64,000 nucleotides of DNA from Fasciolopsis buskii (Eukaryota > Platyhelminthes > Trematoda > Plagiorchiida > Fasciolidae): NCBI GenBank assembly GCA_008360955.1, contig LUCM01004827.1, positions 62,001 to 126,000 of the forward strand. The letters are read 5' to 3'. The position numbers and the translations under genes are program-made. The notes beneath the pieces were generated by a model. That model was not told where the DNA came from and made no database searches. It saw nothing but the letters and a program-made list of their open reading frames with translations. Below are positions 1 to 13,600 of the stretch, piece after piece. Position 1 is the first letter of the stretch. The number at the start of each line of letters is the position of its first letter.

Positions 1-2484
1 TTTGTAAAAATATATTTGGGTAAGGTTGACTAACGACTAATTGGTTTTGCACTGAAAATGCGTTTGGTCCCCCCGGGCCACGCGAAGCTTATCGCGGTCA
101 CATGGCAGTATGGAAGAGGGTCACAACTGAAATCGTTAACCAATCGATGAATTATAACCGTTATACTTACTAGTATCCAAGATTCGACTGAAGTGAATTG
201 GTGCTCTGTTTGGCGTTTATCAGTTTGAGGCACGAATGACATCCATGCGACATCTGGTTATCGAGCAAAGCCTAGCTTAGACATCAGAAGTAAGGTTGGT
301 ACTGTTATACGGTTCAGGAACAGGTTGATTGAGGGCAGAAGATATGAACGAAATTTCGGCGTTCCAAAATAGTCTTGTTCACGGCACCGGTGCACTATGG
401 GGGTAGAATATTATAACCATCCATAGGTGTCTTAGGGCATTGGTCCGTAGAAATCAGATAGTCAACCATGCACTAAATCCCAATAAATTAAGGTGTTTGT
501 GACAGTAGTACGCAAGCTAGCAATCAGCTACCTCAATATTCACTACACTCGAGGATAGTTCGGGGTTGGAAATAGAGGAAAGACAAGCAGCTGAGGGTTT
601 GGTGAAAGTGCATGAAGATTATAACTTGTGGTTCATCATGAGTAGGTTGAATCAAATCACTGGCTGCGGATCCACAATTTTCTTCCCAAACAATGGTTGG
701 AGATAAGTGATGACACTAATAAAAGCAGCAAATAACGGTGTTTCCGGTATTCGAAATGTCTCTGTCTCTCTGTTACCCTCTTGTCTTTCGCTTCTCGTAT
801 GGTATTTCACTATTATTCGGTGCTGTGAGATAACAAATAAAATCTGGGCACAATGATTCAAGGCTAATGGTTGTCCAAACTGAAAAAAAGATTTATACAA
901 GATGTGGATTTTAGAGCTTACAGAATGGCCGTTCATAGCACAAGAACTCACGAATGATCACTTTTTCCAAAATGGTACTACTACCGCATTTAGCTGTGAA
1001 ATCTGACGTGCTAATCCCTCACACGCGTCTGACAGTTATGAGTTACTTCCTTACTTAGCTTAAAATGGACGGTGACCGTTCAAGTGACACACTTATTAGC
1101 TTCTGTATAGCACATTGAAAAACACTAATGTTTTATCTCAATTATTAAAATTGAAGCTGGGGCGCATAAAATCTCTTTTTAATACAAATTCTGTTTCTGG
1201 GGTAACAAGAGCCCATCACAATATGAATTTTTAATCGTCAGCTTATTGCTGACAAAATTGACGTGCCATGCTAGAATGTCGCCATATTTTTCACTCGTCT
1301 TTGTCAAATTTTATAACCTTGTGCATCAAGATCCACGTAAAATTAGCGGTTTTCATTTTTCTTACCTATTTCACACCATACTCTCCTCTTCGGCCACAAG
1401 TATTTTTCTCCAAATCTGCGACACATCAGCTATCTACCTTTGGCCCACATATACGAACAAGTGAACTTGGTAAGTCAAATTAACTGATTCAAAAAACACC
1501 AAACCTCTACTGTGACGCCTTGGGAACTGGGGAGAAGTTTGCGCAAAATGGGAAATATTACGACGAAGGTCAGGCTAGAAAATTTGCATAAAATATTTGG
1601 CGATTCTGGGAGAGAAGAGAAAATCTCTGCTTAGAAATCAGCCTTTTATGATTTGGATGAGAAAACGGTCGGTTTCACAGATGACTATGTGTAGTGTGTA
1701 AGGCGATTTGAATCTTCACTTCCATGTGAGCACATGACCTACTCTACTCGAAACGGTTATCGGCATCTGTTGCGCATTACGAGACGTGGTAGGAGACTGA
1801 AGTTCTGGCTGTTGTTCCTTTGTTAGACTATGCTTTATGAATTCTGACGTACAGTTCAGATCACGTCAGTTGTAACCATAGTATTATATTGCCTGAATTA
1901 GTACTTAAATCTGGTGGGATTGTTCTAATTGCTAGAAGCCATTACTGGAATGGCGCACGAAACAGAATATCCGGGAGCCAAACGAAACACATATGACCAG
2001 AGCGAATGTTCCGCTTTCTAAGGAGACCACAACAACAGTAATGCGTTAGAACAAACACTACAAACTTTGGTCAAATTCCTCATTTAAAGCTCATAATTAC
2101 TTACGAGTCACGTGCGAGCTGCTGAGCTTGACTGAATATCTTTCGAACTGTACAGTATACGCACAGACCCCAGGTCATCGGCCGGCCGTACACTCGAAAA
2201 AACCAAACTTGAGGATTAGTCTCAATAAAACTTATCAATGGTGCATACCGACTGCCATGTTAAGGTTTCACACGCGGGACTTTCGCCGAAACGTGAAAGT
2301 CATCATTATCATCGTGTCATCTTAATCTCAAAACAAGTATAGTCGATTGTCTTCTTCAGTCTCAACACACGAGGCTGTCGGATACTTCTGGCTGTCATTG
2401 AAAATGCTATATGAATAATATTTTGAACTCTTAATTATATGACTGGTTGTATTGTTTTGCAAATCCACTACTCCATTTTCCGGG
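1..2484. other. No recognisable gene
   Basis: I read both strands and saw no recognisable protein family, RNA gene or clear repeat. Open frames are short (about 100 residues or less) and look random. The stretch may be intergenic or a 5' intron of the ACSL gene that follows. No adenylation P-loop motif (TSGTTG type) was seen here. Confidence 0.5.
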
Positions 2485-2692
2485 ACAATACCTTTTATCT
2501 TTTACCTTTTACTTCCTTCATCAGTGAAACCACTATGTAAATCATTTCCGGAAAAATGGTCGTGGCCAACAGAGGGCTGGCGAGTAGGAAGTTGACTGGC
2601 ATTGGGAGGATTAGAACTCGAGACCTTCAGGTCGAGGAGCCATGACGTTGACTGTTTGACTACCATCGAGCACTGGTAACGGCATGAAAACA
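2485..2692 (-). repeat. tRNA-derived SINE, minus strand
   Basis: Read on the minus strand, the segment starts near 2685 with a tRNA-like head. A box A-like TGGTAGTCAAAC is followed by a box B-like GAGTTCTAATCC, in the spacing expected of a pol III internal promoter. It ends in an A-rich tail built of AAAAGG/AAAAGAT units at about 2490-2520. Head, unrelated body and simple A-rich tail are the layout of a SINE. The conceptual translation of the head (SWLLDLKVSSSNP) resembles spurious proteins I associate with trematode genomes, which is recollection and not a search. The exact ends and target-site duplication were not resolved. Confidence 0.6.
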
Positions 2693-4433
2693 ATTGTTGA
2701 ATTGGTTCTAAACATCTACTGCTGTTTATACCCAGTGTAAAAGTTAGCACATGTGAGCCAACTAGTCTTGTGTTCTGCAATGGGAAAGTTAAAGGGACGT
2801 GACATGCATTGAATCTGGGGAAGAGAAGAGCAAACTTCATACAACTTACCGTTTAACCAGTTTCCACTCATATCATTACATTTCGCACAAATTTGTTTAC
2901 CGGTCATGCACCGTCGGAATCATTGGGAAGGACAAAATCAATTAGCAAGAAGGCGGAAAGAAAAAGATGCAATGTGCAGCGTTCACCATAAATGCAAGTT
3001 CTATCCCCCATCTCCACGTCATCGACCTTTCAGCTGGATTCAGGGTTCTTTTGTGAACTTGATGCTAGTTGGCTGCCCAAACCGGAGTAGAGGATTTACT
3101 GAGAGGCTTCGCACTGAGCCTTTATTCAAACGATCCAACCTACCATTCATCATTCCTCATCAAGCATCTAAGGGTCATGTAACCCACTGGGGATCGGTGG
3201 CCGGTGGCTTAGCTCATGCCTCTTCCGGATAAGGTCAAACGTCATGGGTGTCTTACATACTCATTCGCCACAGATCCTGGTGATAATACAGCGATATGCT
3301 TTGTACGTCGCTAATGATGGATTTGGGATCGATGTTTATCCATCCCTTCCAGACTAAATGCCAAATATCGATCAAGTCGGTAGCGGGCGCCGGAAATTCC
3401 CCTTCGTTTTTTGTACCTTAATGGGAACACCTCAGTCACAAGAAGATATTGCATAGGACTGCCTCAGCAGAGGCCATCTGGTACACATGTCATGAAGGAG
3501 CACTTAGAGAGGCGTTCAAACGAGTACCTAACTCAGAGCCCGACACATACATCCCCGACCAAGCTGGGGCATGTGGAGGCAGATCAAACGAAAGAGCATA
3601 TCAGTTAACATGAAAAAGAGGGCTCCACTTGGGAAGAAATAAAAGCATTACATCTGTCTTATTTGGATTGGTTCAACTGGCCACTTTTTATTTATGCTGC
3701 TTACCAGCGAGGAGTCGACCGATGTCGATTAGCTGACTTAAGAAACCATCTTGAGATTATCCCGTAGATACACTCAATATTTTGCCCCATAGTTCGATTG
3801 TGACGTTTTAAGCGATCAATTTTAGTATACTTGCCATTGAAACCAACTTAAGTCTTTCATCTTCATGCATTATGGTGCATGAAAGTTGGGTGTCTCTTGA
3901 TTGTGAACGAAATAGTCTTTGCCAAGCAAACCGGAAAAATCTCCCTACGGCACTTGAGATTCAAACCGTTTGTACTGAAATGTTAACTAGGTGAAAATCT
4001 ACACAGTTTGCTGCAGTTTCCATCAGTTTTGATTGCAAAATAAAACGCACAACGTCCCAGACTGCGTTCCGCCGGATTTCGTTTATTAGAACGTTTCACT
4101 GAACTGTCATTAGTAATGTCCATCATTAGCACTAATCAATAGTTCGTTTCTCTATGAGGACTGACAAAGCTGCCAAATCATACTTGTAAGTAAAGTTCGA
4201 TTTCAAAACGGAAGCAGTTGCGCAACCACCTTACCATTGCAGATTACAGGGTTTATATAACGGATTGTTTACCAACAGATAGTTTATCGTGTCAAACTAC
4301 TCCCACCATACAGGTTTTGTAGCCAAAATACTGAGATAATCTGAAATTTAACAAACTCGTAATCTTTCCTCTTTTTTGGCCATGGCTTTGTTTTCCGTTG
4401 ATTTATTTTCCTACCTAACCGCTCGATTTACAG
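2693..4433. other. No recognisable gene; upstream of first ACSL exon found
   Basis: No ACSL-like exon could be recognised here, although the exon at 4434 starts in phase 0 and must be preceded by one encoding the PLAH-type motif. The bases before 4434 form a normal splice acceptor (pyrimidine-rich, then CAG). The rest is unassigned, probably intron. Confidence 0.4.
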
Positions 4434-4651
4434 ACCTCCATTCTCCTGGCTGGTGGCTGTGTTGGTATGGTGACCAATCCACCAGAATCGTTGTTGTCAG
4501 ATATGGCCGCGATTAGACCAACTGTTTTCACGGCCGTTCCGCGAGTACTCACACGAATACGTGGAGAATATTACAAAAAGTTTCCCAAATCACCCACTAT
4601 GCAGAAACGATTGCAACATCTTATCGAAACAAAGAATGCAGAGCAAGCAAA
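4434..4651 (+). CDS. ACSL: ACSL exon (PTVF..VPR region)
   Basis: This exon runs from a CAG acceptor at 4431-4433 to a GTACGT donor at 4652. It is 218 bp, starts in phase 0 and ends after two bases of an AAG codon. It encodes the segment of the adenylation domain holding MAAIRPTVFTAVPRVL, equivalent to the LKVLQPTVFPVVPRLL stretch of animal ACSLs. It continues into a charged helix ending EQAK. Confidence 0.92.
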
Positions 4652-7600
4652 GTACGTTCAGTAGGCTTGTCGCTTATTCAAACCAAACTCAAATGTATTT
4701 ACTGTTTTACAGAAGATGCATGATAGAGGCAGTTCTCACGGAATAACGTTTACCGCTATAAACTAAACACGTAATATGAAAACAAGCAGAAATTCATAAC
4801 AAGAAGGATTTCGTTAAAGTATGAACTAATTGAATACAGTCATGGTTCGAAAATTTGGAGGTAACATCTGTTTCACCGCCCGACCACTTGCTATAGACCG
4901 CTGTCGCCGATTCAAATTTGTACGATTGGTGCAGAATGGGAAGGACGAAAATTTTCAATCATCTACCGAAAAATTAAAACCCCCAGAAATCTACTGATGA
5001 GTAAGGTCAGCAGAGAATTTTTACGAAAAGTAAGAGTCATGCATAACATGCACCGCCGTATGTGAGCGGAAAATCGAATTACGGAAAGGGACCACAACAA
5101 AAGTATCCCTAAAATCTAATGGCTATTAATAAATTGACTGGACTGTCTATTGGGACTTAACCTGGAGCGTTTATATTTATCATTCCCAACCACCTCCAAA
5201 CAATTTGGTACTATGTGAGTAGTAACGATCACGTATTTCCACTAGATGGTTTCATTCTGCATGCCACTGGTAACGTCTCTACTTTATATGCATCCGTAGA
5301 GTGAGCCTTCAACTCCCCCAGATGTCCGCTCGTATACGCGCTTGGTTACGACCTGGGCAAACAACGGATCATTTTTGTTACTTAATAGAGGCGCTGAATG
5401 AGTGAATCAGAAACCAGTTGTTTGTCAGGTCATTGGAGTATGGCGACAGTACGTTTGCTTAGTGAGGATTCATGCACATGAGAGTTGGAGATACGGAGTA
5501 AATTCAAATCTCTGTTGTTTAGATTATTAGACTAAATGGTCACTTACGTTTTGCAGGCACGTTTCTGTATGAGAGCTATTTTATTGTCCAGTAAAATTCA
5601 CAATTTTGAAGTGTTTGGCTAGTATTGTAGAGTCAGTTCTGTTCCATTTTCTGAAGTTGTCTATATTTTCGAAATTTACGTTTATTGGATGAATACGTCG
5701 CCGGTTTTATTTTTTCACATACCTTAAGAGACTTTTAGAAGTAAATTTCCGATGCTCGTTATTAACACATGATTTAGCGAGTTCATTTGATACACAGTGA
5801 AAACATCCACTCTTCCGTTGGGGAGATAGAATTGTGTTTAGCATTTTTACTCTTGTAACTTAATTAACCTTTGGGTGTGGCGAGAATTTCTCGCGAATTT
5901 TTATAAATGACCCTTGTGAACAGTAAACCGTTTTTTTGCACCCAGGGGGATCTACGACCACAAAAGTCTTACCGACAAACTATTTTTCAAAAAATTCCGA
6001 AAAGCTCTGGGCGGACGAGTCTCGGCGATCGTGTCCGCCAGTGCAGCGTTGGATCCGGAAGTGATGCAATTTTTCCGAGCCGCTTTAAGTTGTCCGGTAA
6101 GCGCTGTTTTCCAGTTTTGTTTTGGCCATCCTAGTTCGACGGAAACGAACAATTTCCTGTCACTCTCCTATCACTGAAGTAAAGTCAGCCGCGGTGTTTT
6201 CTCTATCACAAAGAAATTTTTCATTGACCTCAACTGAAAATTAGTCTGGAACTGGAGTAAGACGTTATCGGAAAATGTCTGTATTGGTCAAACCTCGAAA
6301 GGTCTGAAGGCATTAAAATTTCTTACCACGTTTGCGTAATGCTAGTAGTTCATCGAAAGTTTCATTTTGAAGCTAGACTCTTGTTATGTAACGAAAAGCT
6401 TCAGCTAATCAACTGTCATGAAATAGGTTTGTGGACGGAAGAATCCTCCGCGTAAATCCATCGTTCTGGCGAAAAACAAACAAACAGTATGACTGAGCAC
6501 GTATGCTCATTTTCACTCCGAGTTTTGTTTGAGCAAAAGATGCGCAAAAGGATGCTTCATATAGATGGCCCAAGTAACGCATAAACTAACGCTTAATGCA
6601 TTCAGGTAGCACCAACTGATTGCCTGATGAGAAATAAATGTAAGGTTGTCTGCTCGGGTGTTTTCAGAGTTGATTATTTTTAGGCACGATTCCTAATTCC
6701 CATGTGGCCGAATGTTTTTCTAAACTGCATTGACCCACAATGAACACATTCTTCAGGTATATGGCGTATATGACAGTGCAAAAAATAGTTTATGGGTTAT
6801 AAATCGAAAAATTCTCAAAGGTTTTGACGATATACATGAAAGCGAGAAATCTATGTCGCAAATACTGGTTAGTTTGAGAATAAGTTCATTCTTACTTGTT
6901 CGCCAGTATGGCAGTTGAATGGGATTGGTTGTGGAAGAAGAGGATGGTGGTTTGCAGCTACCCTAATGCGACTCAATCTTTGAGCTTGTGTGCGTGTTTA
7001 TATATATGTAATGTTGATCATAAGGCCACTTGTATAATTAGTTTCACATCTCCTATGGAACACGAATGAGGCCAACACAATTCAAATGCATGAAAGATGG
7101 TTTTCACTGCCCATAAAGGAGGTACAGGGAAGAATACGAGCGACATCAGATACGCGTTGGACTCTGGAGAGATTTTAACTTCTGGGAACGCACCACTTCA
7201 GTCGACTTCGAAAATTCATAGAAAAAATAACTGTAAAATTATTTCACTCTTGTTAGACCTTAAGGAATCTTTCGTGGCAAAAGGAAACCTGGTAAAATTA
7301 GCTCAGCTAATTTGATATGAGTGAATCGGTTATAAAAAATAAGCAGGGTTGGCAAGAAATTTTGGGAGTTCAACAATCTGTTCTACTTAAGAATTAGAAG
7401 TATCTGAGAATTCTTAGTTTTCTAATCAGTCGTTCAATGAATAGATAAATTTAACAGTGGAACCGACAAACACTCATGGAAATATCAGCAAGAGCTTAGT
7501 TAGACCAGACTTTCCTGGGTAATCATCCTAGTCATTAATGTCAGATATTTGATCAACATGAATAATAGTAAATTAGAATCATATTTGTATCCGGCTAGCA

Positions 7601-10600
7601 TTTTACGAAATTCTGCTGACTCTGCATTGCCATAAATAAACTTGCACGTGTTGTGAACGTTTTGTATTTATGACAGTGCTAACAAAAGATGATTTATTCA
7701 CCAACATAAGGAATATCGTGGTTCAGACTTTCGAAAGTTAGTTTTGATTGCAAACTCATCTCGAGCATGGCTGATGATTCGTGAATTCTCTCGACATAGC
7801 TGTTAGAGGTAATGCAACATGCATAATGACATCAATGAAGTCACTAGTTTTCCAAAATGCTCCTTATAATTGCCTACGGGTATAACTTTATTCATCAACA
7901 GTGAATTCGTTAGAATTTCTCACCCATACGCACGTGGCAATATTGAAACCGATTTTGGATTTACTGAAATTTTAGGTAACTGAAACTTATGGTATGACAG
8001 AATTGACCGGTGGTTCCACTGCTATTCCCTTGGGTGACGCGTCCACACGTGGAGGTGGTGCTGTTCTATCTTACTTTCAGGTCAAACTGAAAGATGTTCC
8101 CGAAATGGATTTGATTGCCGCACGAGACAATCGGGGTGAGGTGAGTGAGCGTTCTAGTTTTGGGACAAGTTTTCTCACACTTGACCACCCACGGTCACAT
8201 GGTCAAAATGTGCGTTTCATCACGAAGGTTTTGGGTTCGAATTTTTTGGGAAACTCCTCAGGCCATTCGAACTAATATACCGATCCACGTTTCTTAAAGC
8301 AATAATAAAGGTGATTAAATAAACTTTCTTCTCAGTTTGACTTACAGATCACCTAAGTGGTTATCTAACTGATGATTAGGCATTGATGAATCATACCCTA
8401 GAGATCACTCAGATGTAGAAACTAAAGAATATGGCCAATTCATATTAGACATGAATAAAGAGGCAATTCAGTGTATCAATAGACCGCGTGCAGAAGAATA
8501 CAATCAGTGCGACCAATTAGAATGAATCAGTTCGCACTCTAAGCATATATACTTCACCCTGGGATGCACTTCTTATGCGAGCGAATTTTTATGCTCGACT
8601 GGTTTATTCAGTTAGCATCTATGCAACCAAGAAACGATCGCAGTGGAAGATTCTGATCCTAAAGATACCTAGTCACGTGATCAAAATTAAAGTCGTTTAT
8701 GCGTTTGTTCTGACAGTGTATAATAGGCCGTCAGTAGTTTGATGATTAATACGAAAAATCATTTGATGGTCAACTCTACTTTTAGTTTTATTCATTGTTT
8801 CATCAACTTTCTTGAGTCCAGCCGATTCAGTATATACCCATTTTGGAATAACTAGTCCGCCGGCAGTCGTTCTCATAAATTGCTAGTCCCCAAATAGTGT
8901 CTATTAGCATAAGCCCTACTGGAATCATGTCAGCTCTCGGCATGGCTTCTGATTCTATTTTAAAAAAATTTAAGCATCGTTTTCTTGGAAATGACACAGT
9001 CCCATACTCCCCCCCCCCAACTCCCTCAGGTTTGTTTTCGTGGACCTTGTTGTACGAAGGGTTACTACAAAGATCCGGAGAACACCAAGAACTTGTTTGA
9101 CGAAGATGGTTGGTTACGCACTGGAGACATTGGTCAATTCAATGCAGTTAGTATATCGTTAGAGGAAAATTGATGGATTTATTTTTTATTTAACTAGTAA
9201 TTCTCTTGGCCAACATTCTGAATTTTAATTCTAAATTAATCAGGAAACATGAACTACAGAGCTCAGTGAATAAAATCCCCAGAGAATGTTCCATCAACGT
9301 TATTGTCAAGCCATGAGTAACCGGTGGTAGAGAGCCGTTCATCAGGTCTATTTAGAGCCACACACCGGTTCCAAACAATGTAGTGGGTTTTATCGTGTCT
9401 TGTTGCTTCATGTGGTTTTGCAACGAGCACGCAATGTCAAATTACATACGTTTCGCCCCCAAAGTTCTCACTCACGATAGTACCCTGTATGTGCCTGATC
9501 CCAGTCAGCAATGGCCAAGCGCCGTCAGTTCGGTGAAAGATCTGTTACACATTATAAGAGCAACATACTTCCGCATGATTTACCAAAGAAAACTGTAAAC
9601 AATTAGTTCGCAGATTTAACTGGAATATAAGTTACGGGAAGAAGCAAGAAATTTGGCACTACAAAACGTTTGGGGTTAAAAAGAGACAAATATTCCATTT
9701 GTTTTCTAGCCGGTCTAGGTCCACGACTAAGCGAACACGATGACGAATAGGATATCCTTTACAGATTTTCAAGTTTTCATGATGACGGTCCACTGTAAAT
9801 CACGAAATTCGTCTGTTGCTCGTAGTGTCATGAGTTGCCAGCTTAAGGACTGTGTGCTGGATTCACTTTGATCCATTTAGAACTCGGATGGCTCAGTGAC
9901 CTATATAGGTGATGAACCGTGTCCCTCTAAGATTAGCTCCACCAAAAATTGGTCCTGCTGATAAACGGTGACAGACAGAGCAAGGAAACAACTACTGAGT
10001 AATTTATGAATCTCCACATGATAAATGAATTGTACTGAACGAAAGAGAATTTTGCAGCCGTTCGGAGATGGAAATCGATCCGCCTGGCCAGGAAAAATAA
10101 AAGTATGAGACAGATAAGTTCTCGGTCCTACTTAATGGTTGTGGCATGAAGAAAAATGGAGAAATTAGATTCGTTCACCCCATGGTTTCACAAAAGTACA
10201 AACACAAATGGCCCTTTGATTCGACAGTCGGAGTCTTTGGTTTTTGGAAAATGGTGTTAAGCTAAAATAAACGGGTGAATGAAAGGATGATTTGTTTCAA
10301 TACGAGATGCCTTAAGAAAACGGAAGAAGAACGTTCTGCCCAAGGAACAGATCAGCATTCGCTTTTAGCAGCATCCGCCTCGAGGTGGAGATGGAGTGGC
10401 AAAATTTAAGGAGTTTGGAAAATTCCAGAAAGTTAAAAACTAGAAAACTGAAAGCTTGTCTGCACCACGGAAAAATGAATGGGAGCAAACTGCTGATGAA
10501 CTTGGAGTTGATGAAAGAATAAGCACAAACATAACTGATTCACGGCAGCTCCCGAAGTATTTGCCCAGTGAATGCTGATATTCCTCTATGCCTTTTGCCG

Positions 10601-13600
10601 AAGGCATTTCATGGCAGGTCAGATGGCCAAGTAAACTCACTTATTCATATGCATAAAAGTAATTTAGTAGACCCATAATGCAAGATTTTCGCATGAGGTA
10701 ATGATATTCGTTGATGTAACAGTTTGTCCGTTTATTAAAATCTAAGACGAGGGAAAATTTAGTAGTAGGTTGATCAAACATTTAGGGTCTATACAGGCGA
10801 TTGCTCATACTTGATACCACACGGAAAAATGTATTCTTCATTTTGGATTTGAACGTTCATGTTGTGGCTAAGCTTGTTTTTATGAAAGAATCCAAATGCT
10901 TCTTTTTAATTGCAGATAATCAATAGTTACAGTTTGATATCGCATTATGATTGAATATATCCGAAAGGAATTAAATCACAATGAGCGCATATTGATATTG
11001 GAACTCGATTTCTGATGCAGAAAAATGCCATGGATCGGTTAAAATTGTGCCGGAAAGTTCATTCACGAAACAAGTCCACCTTAGGCACTGAAGGGTTTTC
11101 CATCGGTGTATCCAATGCAGGGACCTCATATAATAGAATCTTATTGAATTATCTGGTGCAATTTCGTCTATTGTTAGGACCATGAGGGAAGCAAACTGGG
11201 CAAGTTCTCCCATGGGATGAATCAGACAAGGCTTGTTGTAAGAGGAATCTTGGATCATCCATGAAGTGCAAATTAGAATAAGCCAATGGGGGCTATGTGC
11301 TATATGCAGTAATGAAGTAAAATAGTCGTAAAGCAACTACCGAGGACTGGATAATTATGAAAAAGCTACAAATTATTTTCCACTTATGAGTAATTCTTGC
11401 AGGTAAAGAATTAAACAGGCCTAACTTTAGTCGGTCCAACTTGGTCAAATTCACAACACAAAAGCATTAGCGAATTTTCCCTCGTTCTCAGAGTTACCAC
11501 TGTTCGCTTTCTTATCTGTAGAATGGGGGTTTGAATATCATCGATCGGTGCAAAAGTATGTTCAAACTAGCTCAAGGGGAATACATTGCTCCGGAAAAGG
11601 TGGAAGGGATATATTTGCTTTGCTCCCTCGTACGCGTTGTCCTCATAGATGGGTGTTCAAAATATCCATTCTCCGTGGTTGTTGTGTTGCCTGATTTCAC
11701 GGAACTGCGCCGGAGTTTGGTCGAGTCGAAAACTAAACAGCCAACTACTGGTTCGCTTCCAAATTTATCCACCTCGTTGGGGTCGTTATCTGACGACGAA
11801 CTCTGTCGGAATATGTACGTGCGTCAATTCGTTTTGGAACAAATGAACAAGACTGGGCGACAAAACAATCTGAAAGGTTTTGAACTAGTGAGTAATTTCC
11901 ATAAGATAAAAAACATTCTGTACTGATATCTTCATCCGTTTTGACATTAGCCATCTCTTCGCTCGTTTTTCTTTTCTTTTATTCTCAATAATTGTGGATG
12001 ATCCATCAAACAGCTCCTGTTAAAACGGCGCACGCGGTCAAAAATTTAGATTCGTTTGGTTCTCGGTGATGCCCGCACCACATAGCAGTTGTAGTCTTAA
12101 AATCGAAATCGTCCCCAGGGATATATGTTCAGTTGGCCACAGTGCACCGAGAGTGGTAGCACGAACGCACCCCCGGGATCTATATGTGAACATTAATTAG
12201 TTGTTTTGCTGTAGCCTGATGATTTTCATAGATGAAACCAGATTCTAATCCTAACACAAAATTCTCCCTCTCCATTCTGTGCAAACAGTCCACAAGAGAT
12301 GACAAATTCATGGTCACGTTTCGCAACAGTTGAAACGATTAAGTGATAGCAAGGTTGACTACACATCTGCCAACGTGGTGAACAAGACTGGGACAAAGCA
12401 ACAGTACTATTCATCGGAAATTCTCTCAGATGTGTCACCTTATGCACCGTTCCAGGATTCAATAAACTGTGGGTACCCGAACAGATTGCACAATTTTCGA
12501 ATGACTTTCATTAAATTTTAACTGCCTTCAAAGGTTCCGCAGAGCAGCGTAGTCAGCCTTGAGCTGAATACAGAATTACTGCTTTGCGAAATAATCTTCA
12601 GAACGAAAGTGAGCTGGTTTCCATTGCCTCCAGGGTCAGTCTTTTAGCCTCTGTTCTAGCGCCAGAATGCTCGAAAACAACTCGTTTGTTAGCAGGATTG
12701 CTAATCACAGAATTAGGTCATTCTTAAGGCCACAAAACCTTGGATGTTTCACCAGGCAAATTTTTTTAACACAGTCGTAAAATGCATTCTAAAAGGTGTT
12801 ACTTTGCCTTTTACTTATCAGCGAAGTGAGTATGAATATCCCAGCATAGCACTAAAATCATATGTTATGTCGTGCAATTCAGCTTATAATAAAACCATCC
12901 TCGGTATCTTTGAATGCGATCATATTTCCTTAACCAAACTGTTCATAACGCAAGGATGTCATCATCTTAGTAGAGAGTACCATGCAGTGAAAAGCAAAAG
13001 GGTCTAATCAGACGGAGGAAAATAGCATTTACTTCACAGTTATGCAATCCACCTCAGTTGATTCGCTTGAGCACACTGACTGGCTGAGTTTCCACTGCAA
13101 ACTGAAGGGAAAACAGAGATAAAAACTGAAAATCCTATGAAGATGTGGACTTATTCTGAAATCCGAAACTTATGCATAAACGACTACTGGATGAATTTTT
13201 CGGTCAAAAATGTCATTGGAGTTAGTAGATGAGAAGCATGACTCGTAAATCTAGAGCACAGCAGGATACTACCCCAGGACGAGTAAACTCAAAATATTTT
13301 CCAATCGTATTTCATGGCCCGACTGAACAACGGAATTTAGTCGCTTACGGATGTGACGAAGCATCCAAATGCTTGCCATTTAAAAATAATTTTCATCACC
13401 CAGTTTGGTACAGTAGTTCGTAATAAACCACGTCTGTACATTGGTATAAAACACGGGGGGCGTCTCTTATGAACTGATAAGACCATCATATAACTACCAT
13501 GATATGATTGATCAGAGTTGCTCTGAATGATGAATTTTATTTTAATTATGACGTTTGTCCAAAACTACTTCCTACTTTCAACAGCTCTGGCTTTTCCTGA

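Noticed and set aside
10971..11336. 121-residue minus-strand frame inside an ACSL intron
   Set aside because: Antisense, no domain recognised, no splice or start context; most likely a chance frame.
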